Positions 1-7,417 of a stretch of 64,000 nucleotides of DNA are shown piece by piece. Position 1 is the first letter of the stretch. The number at the start of each line of letters is the position of its first letter. The translations under genes were made by a program, and so were the position numbers. The notes below the pieces were generated by a model. The model searched no databases. It was not told where the DNA came from and was given only the letters and a program-made list of their open reading frames with translations. The stretch comes from Myxococcales bacterium (GTDB lineage Bacteria > Myxococcota_A > Polyangia > Polyangiales > Polyangiaceae): the NCBI GenBank assembly GCA_016706225.1, contig JADJKB010000021.1:248001-312000 (forward strand), in the 5' to 3' direction.

Positions 1-1958
1 GATCGACCACCTCGCGCGGCAGGCCCGCCGACACAGTCGTGCTGATGCGCTTCAAGCGAAGGGAGTTCCGCGGCACACCAACACCGAGCTTCGCGTCCTT
101 GATGCTGCGCCGGAGCGCGATCGTCTCCGGCGTCAGTGGCCCCAGCGACAGGACGCCGCGCTCGACTCCCCGACCAATGCGGGGACCGCCGCCAACGAGC
201 ACCGCCTCGACGCAGCCGAGCACGCCCTTGGGCATGGGCCCTTCGACCAGCGCGCGGGGCGCCCCCGACTCGTTGCTGTCGACGACGTAGCTCACCAGAC
301 CCTCGACGCGGGGGTCCGCCGCGCAGCGCTGCTCGATGGCACCCACATCTCGCACCGCGTTCGTCGGCTGGTGACGAGCGTGACCCATGCCGCGCTCGTC
401 CCGGTTGGACCACACGGGGATCAACTTGTCCCCCGGATGGCCGGCGAGCAGTCCCATCACGGCCCTCTGCCGCGCCACAGCTTCGCTCGGCAGGCTGAAC
501 GCCTCGAGCACACCGGGCAGCGGTGACGTGTCTTCTGCGACGACCGCCTCGCCAGCGCTCGCGGACGGCGCCGCCGAGCCAGCCGCGACGGGCGCTGTGT
601 TCGGCAGTGGGGTCGGCGGCTTTGCGCAACTCGCGCCGAGCACCAGCGCGAGGCCGGCACAAGCGAGCACGAGGGAGCGACGACGCAGCGCCAGCGCACC
701 GACTGCGCCGAGCATGAGCGCACATCCGAGGCCGGGCATGCGGGGAGTCTTCGCGATGCCGCACGCGAGCCCCGAGTGCAAATCGAGGCTGAGGCTGTTT
801 CCGAAGGGAGAGCCCGTCGCGATCGCCGGCGCCTGCTGGCGCGGCGCGGTCCACGTGGTCGGCGTGCGAGGTGCGGGAGGTGCGATGACGAGCTCTGAGG
901 GGGGCGCTGGCGTCACCTCAGTCAGCGTGGGATCGAGCAGCACCATCAGCGGCCGGCGCTCCGTCACACACGTCGCGTCGCAGCCCTCCGCTCGGGCAGG
1001 CACCAGGATCAGATCGCCGAAACCCTGGCGTTGCCGCCCCCAATCGCCAAACGTCTGGAACTGCGCACCCGCTAACACAAACGCACCCAGGTCCGCGCCG
1101 AGCACCGAGCTGATCTCCGCCGCACCCTCATAGCGTACCCCTTCGCTCCAGGGCCGACGGATTTCCACCCGCCCTCCCCGCACGACCGGCGCGAGCGGAA
1201 CGTGCACACCCTGGGTGACCAGCCACACTTGCAGCTCGCGACCGGACTGGTCCGGTGCGTCCGCCGGCTCCTCGTACGGGTAGTACGGGAGCGGAGTATC
1301 GAAGCTGAGCCGCAGTGAGCGACTCACGAGCTCCTGCTCCTCGCCGAGTTTCACTTTCTTGCCTTCGTAGCGCAGGGCAACGAAGAAGAACCCGAGCTTC
1401 ACGTAGCGCTCGATCCACTTCTGCCCGGCCTCGCTGGCGCGGAACTTGTTCTTCTTGAGCCAGTCGGCCAGCGCCTTCGCGTCTGTCGCCGCGAGTACGA
1501 AGCTCGTGAAGTCCCCCACGCGCTTCTTCTCGAGCACCTGCACCGGCGCTCCGCCTCCGGAAGCAATCCCCCGTCCGACCCCTTCACCCTGACCCTTGCC
1601 ACCGGGCGCACCGAAGTCGCTCTCGGGCGTGTCGAGCAGGGTGTGCGGAAAACGTCCCTGGAGAGCGTCGAACGGCGGGCTCTTCACGTCGTTCACCTCG
1701 GGTCGGGCAGGCGTCGGCACGATGAACCCGAAGGGCAGCTCACCGGTGCTGGTGAAGCGCACCTCCCTCACGAAATGTTGCCGATGGCTGGCGGCGTCCC
1801 ACAAAATCAGCGTGCGCTCGTGCTCCATCCTGGGCGGCGCTTGGCTCTTCAGCTCGGCGACGAACATGCCACACGCCCGCGCGTCGCGGAGCGGCCAGAA
1901 ACAGCTGACGACCAGGGCCAGGAACAGACCCAGCGTGAGGGTGCGGCGCGTGAACATG
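1..1958 (-). CDS. DUF2330-family secreted protein, C-terminus cut by window edge
   Basis: Reading frame open from ATG at 1958 to the window edge (652 codons, no stop). Residues 1-28 form a signal peptide (Arg-Arg, hydrophobic core, ending DARA before CGMF). The mature start with an early Cys-Gly and the 'TGELPFGFIVPTP' stretch fit the DUF2330 family, whose function is unknown. Around residues 405-425 there is a C-x hydrophobic segment followed by Arg-Arg-Arg, like a MYXO-CTERM sorting tail. It is followed at once by a second hydrophobic run ending LGASC and then a further domain of about 200 residues with Pro/Ala linker. This looks like two secreted proteins joined in frame. No strong ribosome site precedes the start. 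It diverges from the cyclase gene at 2042. The family call is moderate; the exact role is unknown. Confidence 0.7.
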
Positions 1959-2041
1959 CCGCCGAGAGTAAGCGCAACTGCCGCGCGACGTCGATCACCA
2001 GCATCGACGGCTGCGCGCGGCTCGATCTACGCTGCGTGGCC

Positions 2042-2668
2042 ATGGATGAGCAGGATCTGGGCAGAAGCGGCGCGCGACTCTGGAAATTGATCGCCGAGCG
2101 CGCGACGACCGGCGCGGACGTGGAGACCCTCGATCAGCGGATCTGGGATCTGTTCGGCGAAGACTGGACGGTCGTGTTCACGGATCTGGCCGGCTTCTCC
2201 CGCAACGTCGAGCAGTTCGGCATCATCCACTTCTTGCAGGTCATCTGGGAGCACCAGCTGCTCCTCACCCCCATCATTGCGGCTCACGACGGGCTCTTGC
2301 TCAAGACCGAAGGGGACAGCTTGATGCTGCTGTTTCGCCGACCGCGCCGGGCGCTCGACTGCGCCATCGCCATGCAGCGCGCGTGCAGTCAGGTGAGTCA
2401 GCGCCGCAAACCCGAGGACCAGATCTTGCTCTGCGTCGGCATCGGGTACGGGCGAGTGCTGCGCATCGGGGACGAGGACGTCTGGGGGCGCGAGGTCAAC
2501 GCGGCCAGCAAGCTGGGTGAGGACACCGCCAAGGCCGGCGAGATCCTGGTGACGGAAGCCATGCGCAAGCAGCTCGGCGACGACCCCGCTCTCGCCTTCG
2601 AGGCGCTCGGCAGCGTGACCGCGTCGGAGCAGAACTACCGCGTCGTGTGGAAGCCCACGAACCCGTGA
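2042..2668 (+). CDS. Class III adenylate/guanylate cyclase domain protein
   Basis: A 208-residue single-domain protein. The class III cyclase motifs are in order: VFTDLAGFS (first metal Asp), KTEGDSLMLLF (substrate Lys plus second metal Asp) and DVWGREVNAASKL (transition-state Asn). The Lys in the KxxGD motif and the Asp before VWG suggest ATP rather than GTP. The Arg that normally follows the Asn by four residues is Lys here, so activity could be altered. Soluble, with no membrane or sensor domain. The start at ATG 2042 was chosen because the domain begins soon after; upstream codons in the same frame lie antisense to the DUF2330 gene. It would make a cyclic nucleotide second messenger. Confidence 0.85.
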   Translation: MDEQDLGRSGARLWKLIAERATTGADVETLDQRIWDLFGEDWTVVFTDLAGFSRNVEQFGIIHFLQVIWEHQLLLTPIIAAHDGLLLKTEGDSLMLLFRRPRRALDCAIAMQRACSQVSQRRKPEDQILLCVGIGYGRVLRIGDEDVWGREVNAASKLGEDTAKAGEILVTEAMRKQLGDDPALAFEALGSVTASEQNYRVVWKPTNP

Positions 2669-2711
2669 GGCACGACCGACACAGCGGCGCGCGCCTCACG
2701 GACCGGGAACA

Positions 2712-3071
2712 TCACCAGCTGCAGCCGTAGCTCGCCATGGCGGTCTTGGCGGTCTCGAGGGCTTGTTTGCAGCCCGCGGCCATGCCCGCCTTCGTCGCCG
2801 GGTTCGAAGCGAGGTTCTTGTAAGTCTCACGGGTAGTCTTGAAACCCTCTTCCATCTGCGTGCGCGCGACGGCGGGGACCTTCTCCTTCAAGCACTTCTC
2901 GTACTTGGTCAGGTACTCGTCACACTCGGGCACACCGGTCTCACCCCCGGTTGCCGCAGCGGACGAAGAGCCGGAGCCTGTCTCCTCTTCCTTCTTCTTC
3001 TTGCACGCCAGAAGCGCGACCACGATCACAGCCATGCCCAATCCAACAGTCAAACGAGACGTACGCACCAT
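2712..3071 (-). CDS. Small lipoprotein, unknown function
   Basis: A protein of 119 residues starting at ATG 3071. The N-terminus has a signal sequence with the lipobox LLAC, followed by a run of Lys and Glu (KKKKEEE) and a Ser/Ala/Gly linker. The mature part has four Cys, arranged as CDEYLTKYEKC in the first half and a C-x12-13-C pair near the end, within a predicted helical region. Small Cys-paired lipoproteins of this kind are common in myxobacteria; no function is known. It converges on the cyclase gene with 43 bases between. A longer start at 3122 is possible but would put extra residues before the signal. Confidence 0.75.
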   Translation of the reverse strand: MVRTSRLTVGLGMAVIVVALLACKKKKEEETGSGSSSAAATGGETGVPECDEYLTKYEKCLKEKVPAVARTQMEEGFKTTRETYKNLASNPATKAGMAAGCKQALETAKTAMASYGCSW

Positions 3072-3344
3072 GTATGAAACCCTCCGAAGCGCGGCAGCAT
3101 AGACGAAAACCCGCGGCCGCATAGCCAGGTGTCGCCCCGCGCCCGAACCAAGCGGTCAGTGACCGTGCCAGCGCTTCGTCACCCGGCAAGTCGCCCACGT
3201 TTTCGGCCGGTTCGGTGTAAGGCGGACGGTGCGTCCGGAGTTCGGTCCCGGCAGGGGTGTGCACGTTCGGGGTCACCGCGCGGCAACCCGCTCGCGCCTC
3301 GTGCAACCGGAGATCTTTCGAGCGCGCGGGTCGTCACACCGAGC

Positions 3345-4094
3345 ATGAAGAAACTCTCCTTTCTTGGTTGCTCATTCATTTCACTCGCCGCCCTGTCCGG
3401 TTGCACTCAGGCCTTGGGCCCAAGTGCATCGCCGCCAGCGGCACCCACACCGCTCGTCGTGTCCGCGCCGAGCAGCTCGGGCATCAGCGTGACCGGCCGC
3501 GGCGAAGCCAGCGCCGCCCCCGACGTCGCCTTCTTCGACGTGGGAGTCGAGGCCGACGCATCGAGCGTTGCCCGCGCGCGCACCGCTGCCGCGAAGGCGG
3601 CGGAGCAGGTCATCGGTGCGCTGAAAAGGCACGGCGTCGAGGCCAAGGACATGCAGACCTCCAGTCTCACGATTTCACCCCGCTACGACCAGGCCGCCGG
3701 ACGCGAGCGCATCGTCGGTTACACGGTGACGACGAGCGTCAACGTCAAGGCTCGCAACCTCGACACGCTGGGACGGTTGATCGACGAGGCGACGGCGGCA
3801 GGCGGCAACGCCACCCGGGTCAATGGCATCCGCTTCGGCTTCGACGATCCGGCCCGCCTCCGCGACGACGCGCGCAAACAGGCGGTGGCCGACGCACGGC
3901 GTCGCGCCGAAGAGCTGGCGCGACTGAGCGGGCTCAGGCTCGGCGGCCCCGTCACCATCGAAGAGGTGGCCGTGAACGAGGCGACCTTGCCGACGATGCC
4001 GCTCGAGGGCGCCGACGTCGCACGCATGCCCATCGAGCGCGGGACCGGCAGCGTGGCCGTCGAGGTGCGCGTGCGCTGGGGCATTACCGGCTGA
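3345..4094 (+). CDS. SIMPL-domain (DUF541) lipoprotein
   Basis: A protein of 249 residues. The signal peptide MKKLSFLGCSFISLAALSGC has a lipobox (LSGC). After a Pro/Ala-rich linker, the SIMPL domain runs from about residue 45 to the end: ISVTGRGEASAAPDVAFFDVGV, a helical region, the 'IVGYTVTTSVNVKARN' strand and the conserved 'A...A..RA..LA...G..LG' helix. SIMPL/DUF541 proteins (for example E. coli YggE) are periplasmic or membrane attached and linked loosely to stress or outer-membrane processes; the biochemical role is not settled. The start was set at ATG 3345 because the lipoprotein signal begins there; the frame is open further upstream without a signal. It stands alone, 61-91 bases before the ArsA-like pair. 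Confidence 0.85.
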   Translation: MKKLSFLGCSFISLAALSGCTQALGPSASPPAAPTPLVVSAPSSSGISVTGRGEASAAPDVAFFDVGVEADASSVARARTAAAKAAEQVIGALKRHGVEAKDMQTSSLTISPRYDQAAGRERIVGYTVTTSVNVKARNLDTLGRLIDEATAAGGNATRVNGIRFGFDDPARLRDDARKQAVADARRRAEELARLSGLRLGGPVTIEEVAVNEATLPTMPLEGADVARMPIERGTGSVAVEVRVRWGITG

Positions 4095-4185
4095 AGCTGC
4101 GGCGGTCCATCGACTGGCGGCGACAACGCGTCCACGGCCCGCACGGGGCTTTCCCTTGCGGGCCAGGGGTCGTAAAAAGGACGCG

Positions 4186-5046
4186 GTGCGGCTCCTGCGA
4201 CAACCCGTCGTCTTCGTCACCGGCAAGGGCGGTGTCGGCAAGAGCAGCGTTGCGGCGGCTCTCGCCCGCGCGGAGGCGGATCGCGGCGGGCACGCCATCC
4301 TGGTCGAGTTCGAGGACGCCGCGGGGGGCAGCCGCGCGCTCGGCCACGAAGCCGACGGAGTGACCCCGCTCGTCGTCGAGTACATCGACGCCCTGGGCCA
4401 CGCCATCGCGTCCATGCTCGGGAGCCGCCTGCTTGGCCGGCTGGTGGTCAAGCAGAAGACGCTCAAGCGGGTGGTCGAAGCGGTGCCTGCGGTGCGAGAG
4501 CTGGTGGCGCTCGATCGCGTGCGCTCCTTGCGGAGCGAGAGCCCTCACGCGCGGGTGTTCGTGGACTTGCCGGCGACGGGGCACGCAGTGGACTGGTTGC
4601 GCGTACCGGCGGCGGCGGAGCGTTTCCTGAAGGTCGGCCCCGCGGCGAAGATGTGCCGAGCCATTCAGGAGGAGATCTTGCCGGCCGAGTGCAGCGCGCT
4701 GGTCGTGGTCTCGACGGCGGAGCCGGTGGTGGCGTCGGAGACCCGGGAGCTGGTGCTGCGCCTGACTCAGGAGCTGTCCCGCGCGCCCGATCTGCTGGTC
4801 GTGAATCGGGTCCCCAGAAAACCCACACCGGCGGAGCTGATCCAGGTGAAGGCTGCTGCCGCGCGCGACGCGGTGTTTGCGCCCCTCACCCACGCGCTCG
4901 CCGAAGATGCGGAGCTCGGCGCCGACGCGCTGCTCGCCCTCACCGCGCTCGGCGGCATCAGCACTGCGCGCATCGTCGAGATCCCCGAGATGTTCCGCGA
5001 TCCGAGCCCGCGGGAGCTCGCACGCCACCTGGAGGGGTCGACATGA
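4186..5046 (+). CDS. ArsA/GET3-like ATPase, first subunit of a pair
   Basis: About 286 residues of the ArsA/GET3 P-loop ATPase family (SIMIBI class). The deviant Walker A GKGGVGKSS lies near the N-terminus, and FVDLPATGHAVDWL carries the switch Asp region. ArsA-like proteins act as ATP-driven dimers in metalloid export or tail-anchored protein targeting; in Actinobacteria and myxobacteria such genes come as pairs of unknown substrate. GTG 4186 is chosen because AAAAAGGA lies just upstream; a TTG at 4156 would add ten residues. The stop overlaps the next start by four bases (ATGA), so the two proteins are probably made in equal amounts and form a heterodimer. No arsenite-binding Cys cluster is visible. 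Confidence 0.8.
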   Translation: MRLLRQPVVFVTGKGGVGKSSVAAALARAEADRGGHAILVEFEDAAGGSRALGHEADGVTPLVVEYIDALGHAIASMLGSRLLGRLVVKQKTLKRVVEAVPAVRELVALDRVRSLRSESPHARVFVDLPATGHAVDWLRVPAAAERFLKVGPAAKMCRAIQEEILPAECSALVVVSTAEPVVASETRELVLRLTQELSRAPDLLVVNRVPRKPTPAELIQVKAAAARDAVFAPLTHALAEDAELGADALLALTALGGISTARIVEIPEMFRDPSPRELARHLEGST

Positions 5047-6131
5047 GCGCCGCGCTGACGGTGGTCGTGGGTGGCGGGGGGGTCGGCAAGACGACGACCT
5101 CGGCGGCCCTCGGTCTCGCGTTCGCGCGGCAGGGTCGTCGCACGCTGGTGGTGACGGTCGACCCCGCCCGCCGCCTCGCGGACGCCCTCGGCGTTCAGAT
5201 CGGCATCGAAGCCTGCCCCATTCAGGTGGACGGCACGGATCTCTGGGCGCGCATGCCGGACGCCCAGCGCTCGGTGGATCTGTTCGTGACCTGGCTCTTC
5301 GACGACCCGGCCGCGCGGGCCCGCGTGTTCGAGAACGGCATGTACCGCGAGCTGTCGAACGCGCTGTCGGGTGTGCACGAGCTGATCAGCGTGGCCTTCA
5401 TCGACCACGAGCTCAACTCCGGCCGTTACGACGAAGTCGTGCTCGACACGGCTCCCTCGCGCCACGCCCTCGAGTTCCTCGACTACCCCGGACGCCTCGG
5501 CCGCATGCTGGAGGCGCGCACGCTGGAGTGGATGGTGGGCCTGGCAAAGCTCGCCGGCTCCGCCCTCGACGACCGCCCCGACGACCGCGGCTTGCTCGCC
5601 TGGGGCAAGAAGCGCGTCGGCCACCTGGTGTCCAACCTCGTCGGCGTCGTCGCGATCCGCGACATCGCGGCGCTGTTCGCGGAGTTCATGCCGGTGCGCG
5701 AGAAGTGGCTCGATCTGACCCGCCGGGTCGAGGAGCGCATCCGCATGCCGAGCACGCGCTACGTGATCGTGACGGGCCCGAGCGGCAGCTCGCTGGACGA
5801 CGCTGCTTACTTGGTGGGCGAGCTCAGGGAGCGTTCGCTGGGAGCGTCGGCGGTCTTGTTGAACCGCGCGGTCAGCGAGGCGCCGGCGTGGGTGAGCGAG
5901 CTCGAAGCGCGGATCTCGAGCGAGCCTGAATTGAGCAGCGCGCTCGGCGCGTATCGCGACGAGTACGCCGCGCGCGAGGGTCAGACGGCGCGTGCTCTCG
6001 TCGAGCTCGGTCGCATGCTGGACAAGAAGACGCCGCTGTCCGCGCTGCCAACGCTGCGCACGAGTGACCCGCGGGTGATATTGGTGGCGTTGGCGGGGGA
6101 GCTGGCGGGGGCGGGGTGGGTGCGGGGGTGA
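5043..6131 (+). CDS. ArsA/GET3-like ATPase, second subunit; parent of the repeated fragments
   Basis: A 362-residue ATPase of the ArsA/GET3 family. The Walker A GGGGVGKTTTSAALG is at residues 10-24, VTVDPARRLADALG follows as the switch I region, and VVLDTAPSRHALEFLDYP is the switch II/DTAP signature typical of this family. It is translationally coupled to the upstream partner by ATGA. The last third is helical with a conserved LNRAVSEAPAWV segment. The 3' part of this gene, from base 5406 or later to the stop, recurs four times downstream as truncated copies at 10772, 13502, 15101 and 19521. This copy is the only one with the nucleotide-binding N-terminus. Confidence 0.85.
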   Translation: MSAALTVVVGGGGVGKTTTSAALGLAFARQGRRTLVVTVDPARRLADALGVQIGIEACPIQVDGTDLWARMPDAQRSVDLFVTWLFDDPAARARVFENGMYRELSNALSGVHELISVAFIDHELNSGRYDEVVLDTAPSRHALEFLDYPGRLGRMLEARTLEWMVGLAKLAGSALDDRPDDRGLLAWGKKRVGHLVSNLVGVVAIRDIAALFAEFMPVREKWLDLTRRVEERIRMPSTRYVIVTGPSGSSLDDAAYLVGELRERSLGASAVLLNRAVSEAPAWVSELEARISSEPELSSALGAYRDEYAAREGQTARALVELGRMLDKKTPLSALPTLRTSDPRVILVALAGELAGAGWVRG

Positions 6132-6213
6132 GGGCACGCCCCATCTTGGGCGGTACGAGGTGATTTCGGGGACGACTTCCGCTGGGCAGGCTAATGCGCA
6201 TGACGCTCATCGG

Positions 6214-6255
6214 ATGAGCTCGTGATCGCGAGTCGCTGGCAAGTCGCCCGGGCGC
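6214..6255 (+). repeat. Direct repeat 1 (42 bp), left end of a 4.5 kb module
   Basis: Forty-two bases starting ATGAGCTCGTGATCGCGAGT that match the segment at 10732-10773 at 37 positions. The repeat ends at the base next to the stop codon of the DUF559 gene. The second copy is joined directly to a fragment of the ArsA-like gene. The pair encloses the DUF559, metalloprotease and SUMF1 genes. No integrase is seen, so whether it is an attachment site or another dispersed repeat is open. Confidence 0.6.
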
Positions 6256-6621
6256 TCAACCCGCGAGCGCCTCGCGCACTTTCGCCACCGCTTGGACCGG
6301 CGCGCTGAGCACGAGCTCGGCCTCGAGGCGGAGCACGCGATAACCCAGCCGCCGGAGCGCCCGCTCGCGCCGCGCGTCCGCCACACGGCGGTGGCGATGC
6401 CAGCCACCGTCGACTTCGATCACGAGCCGACACGCGGGCACCAAGAAGTCGACGACATACTGACCGAGCACCACTTGTCGCCGCACGCGCACGCCGAGCT
6501 GTTCACCGCGGAGTTTTTCCCACAGCGCAGCTTCCGAGCGAGTCGGCGCGGCCCGCATCTCGGCGGCGCGTTCCGCGAGGACTTGTTGACGACGAAGCTG
6601 AGTGATGGGGCGTGCGGACAT
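6256..6621 (-). CDS. DUF559 (VSR-like) endonuclease-fold protein
   Basis: A 121-residue protein matching the DUF559 family, which has the very-short-patch-repair/restriction endonuclease fold. Visible are the helical N-terminus (MSARPITQLRRQQ... PTRSEAALWEKLR), the strands LGVRVRRQVVLGQYVVDFLV, the catalytic region RLVIEVDGGWH, and the RRERALRRLGYRVLRL strand with the conserved Arg-Gly-Tyr. The Asp of YVVDF and the Glu and Asp of IEVDGG are the expected metal ligands. A clear ribosome site (GGAGG, five bases before ATG 6621) fixes the start. Such genes are often near mobile or repair functions; the substrate is not known. A broken homologue lies 370 bases upstream. Confidence 0.85.
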   Translation of the reverse strand: MSARPITQLRRQQVLAERAAEMRAAPTRSEAALWEKLRGEQLGVRVRRQVVLGQYVVDFLVPACRLVIEVDGGWHRHRRVADARRERALRRLGYRVLRLEAELVLSAPVQAVAKVREALAG

Positions 6622-6867
6622 GGGGACCTCCGAGGCCCGGCGTGGTGGGCGGGCTTCGCGACCCCTGGCGCACGATCTGTGACACGCCGCGCGCAGCGCA
6701 TCCCTGTGCGCGCGCGCTGTCACGCTCGCGAGTTCGTTTCGGTTCAGCAAGCGGCTTGGCCCGAGAGCGTCCGCCGCTCGAGCGGGGCCCGCCCACCGCG
6801 CCGGGCCGAGGCACCACCAGACCGCTCGCCCCGAGCGAGCGACGGCGTCCCAGTCCGGGAACGAGCC

Positions 6868-6957
6868 GTCTTCCTCATTCGGGCGCAAGCCCGAATCGGG
6901 GGAAGACCGCAGGCGCGTACGAGCGCGAATCGCGAGCAGCACCTGCGAGTTGGGGCA
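6868..6957 (+). repeat. Palindromic dispersed repeat, copy E1
   Basis: Begins with the inverted repeat GTCTTCCTCATTCGGGC / GCCCGAATCGGGGGAAGAC, which can fold into a hairpin of about 17 base pairs, and ends with GAGTTGGGGCA. Two further copies (13426 and 19442) share the hairpin and the GTTGGGGCA tail; this one has a more diverged middle. It lies in the 374-base stretch between the intact and the broken DUF559 genes, in which no gene is seen. It resembles a REP or MITE-like unit; no transposase is present in the window. Confidence 0.7.
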
Positions 6958-6995
6958 GGAATGGTGAAGCGCGTGTTCGAGCTGATCGAGGTTCC

Positions 6996-7300
6996 CTAAT
7001 CCGCAAGCGCCGCGCGCACCAACGCGAGCGCTTGCTCCGGTGCCCCGAGCACGAGCTCGGCGTCCAGCCGGAGCACGCGATAACCCAGCCGCCGGAGCAC
7101 GCGCTCCCGCCGCGCATCGGCGGCCCGCCGCGCGGCGTGGTAGCCACCATCGACTTCGACGTCGTGCTCGCACAGAGCAGAAAACTTCCAATGCTGGGTG
7201 CGGAGGTCATCTCGGAGCCACACGCGCAAGCGTTGCGAGCGCATCCTGTTGCGGTCTTGACAGCGATCATCGCTTTGAGCACTGCGTTCGGCGATCGTGG
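6996..7300 (-). pseudogene. DUF559 endonuclease remnant
   Basis: The C-terminal part (VEVDGGYH, then ARRERVLRRLGYRVLRLDAELVLG) aligns closely with the intact DUF559 gene at 6256, including the catalytic Glu-x-Asp-Gly-Gly. The N-terminal half is not recognisable in the same frame: a reading such as QRLRVWLRDDLRTQHWKFSALCEHD replaces the usual strand pattern, and no good start with a ribosome site is found. It is probably a decayed duplicate. The 5' boundary is approximate. Confidence 0.6.
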
Positions 7301-7354
7301 CTGGGCGGGAGGCGCTCATGAGTCGACTCGAGGTGGACAGCAAATTGGGGGCTG

Positions 7355-7363
7355 CCCCCCCCC
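7355..7363 (+). repeat. C9 homopolymer splitting a signal peptide
   Basis: Nine C in a row between a well-placed start (GGAGG, then ATG at 7318) and an out-of-frame signal peptide (ARIGAAVVALVGVSSLSQAC). With eight C the ATG frame would run straight into the signal peptide and the metalloprotease at 7418. The run is also the right arm of an inverted repeat with AAATTGGGGG. It could be a phase-variation tract or a length error in the sequence. Confidence 0.6.
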
Positions 7364-7417
7364 AATTTTGAGCGATTCGGCGCGCGCATCGGAGCGGCGG
7401 TCGTCGCCCTCGTTGGC

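Noticed and set aside
1643..2041. N-terminal extension of the cyclase frame
   Set aside because: It is antisense to the DUF2330 gene and has no domain; the cyclase starts at 2042.
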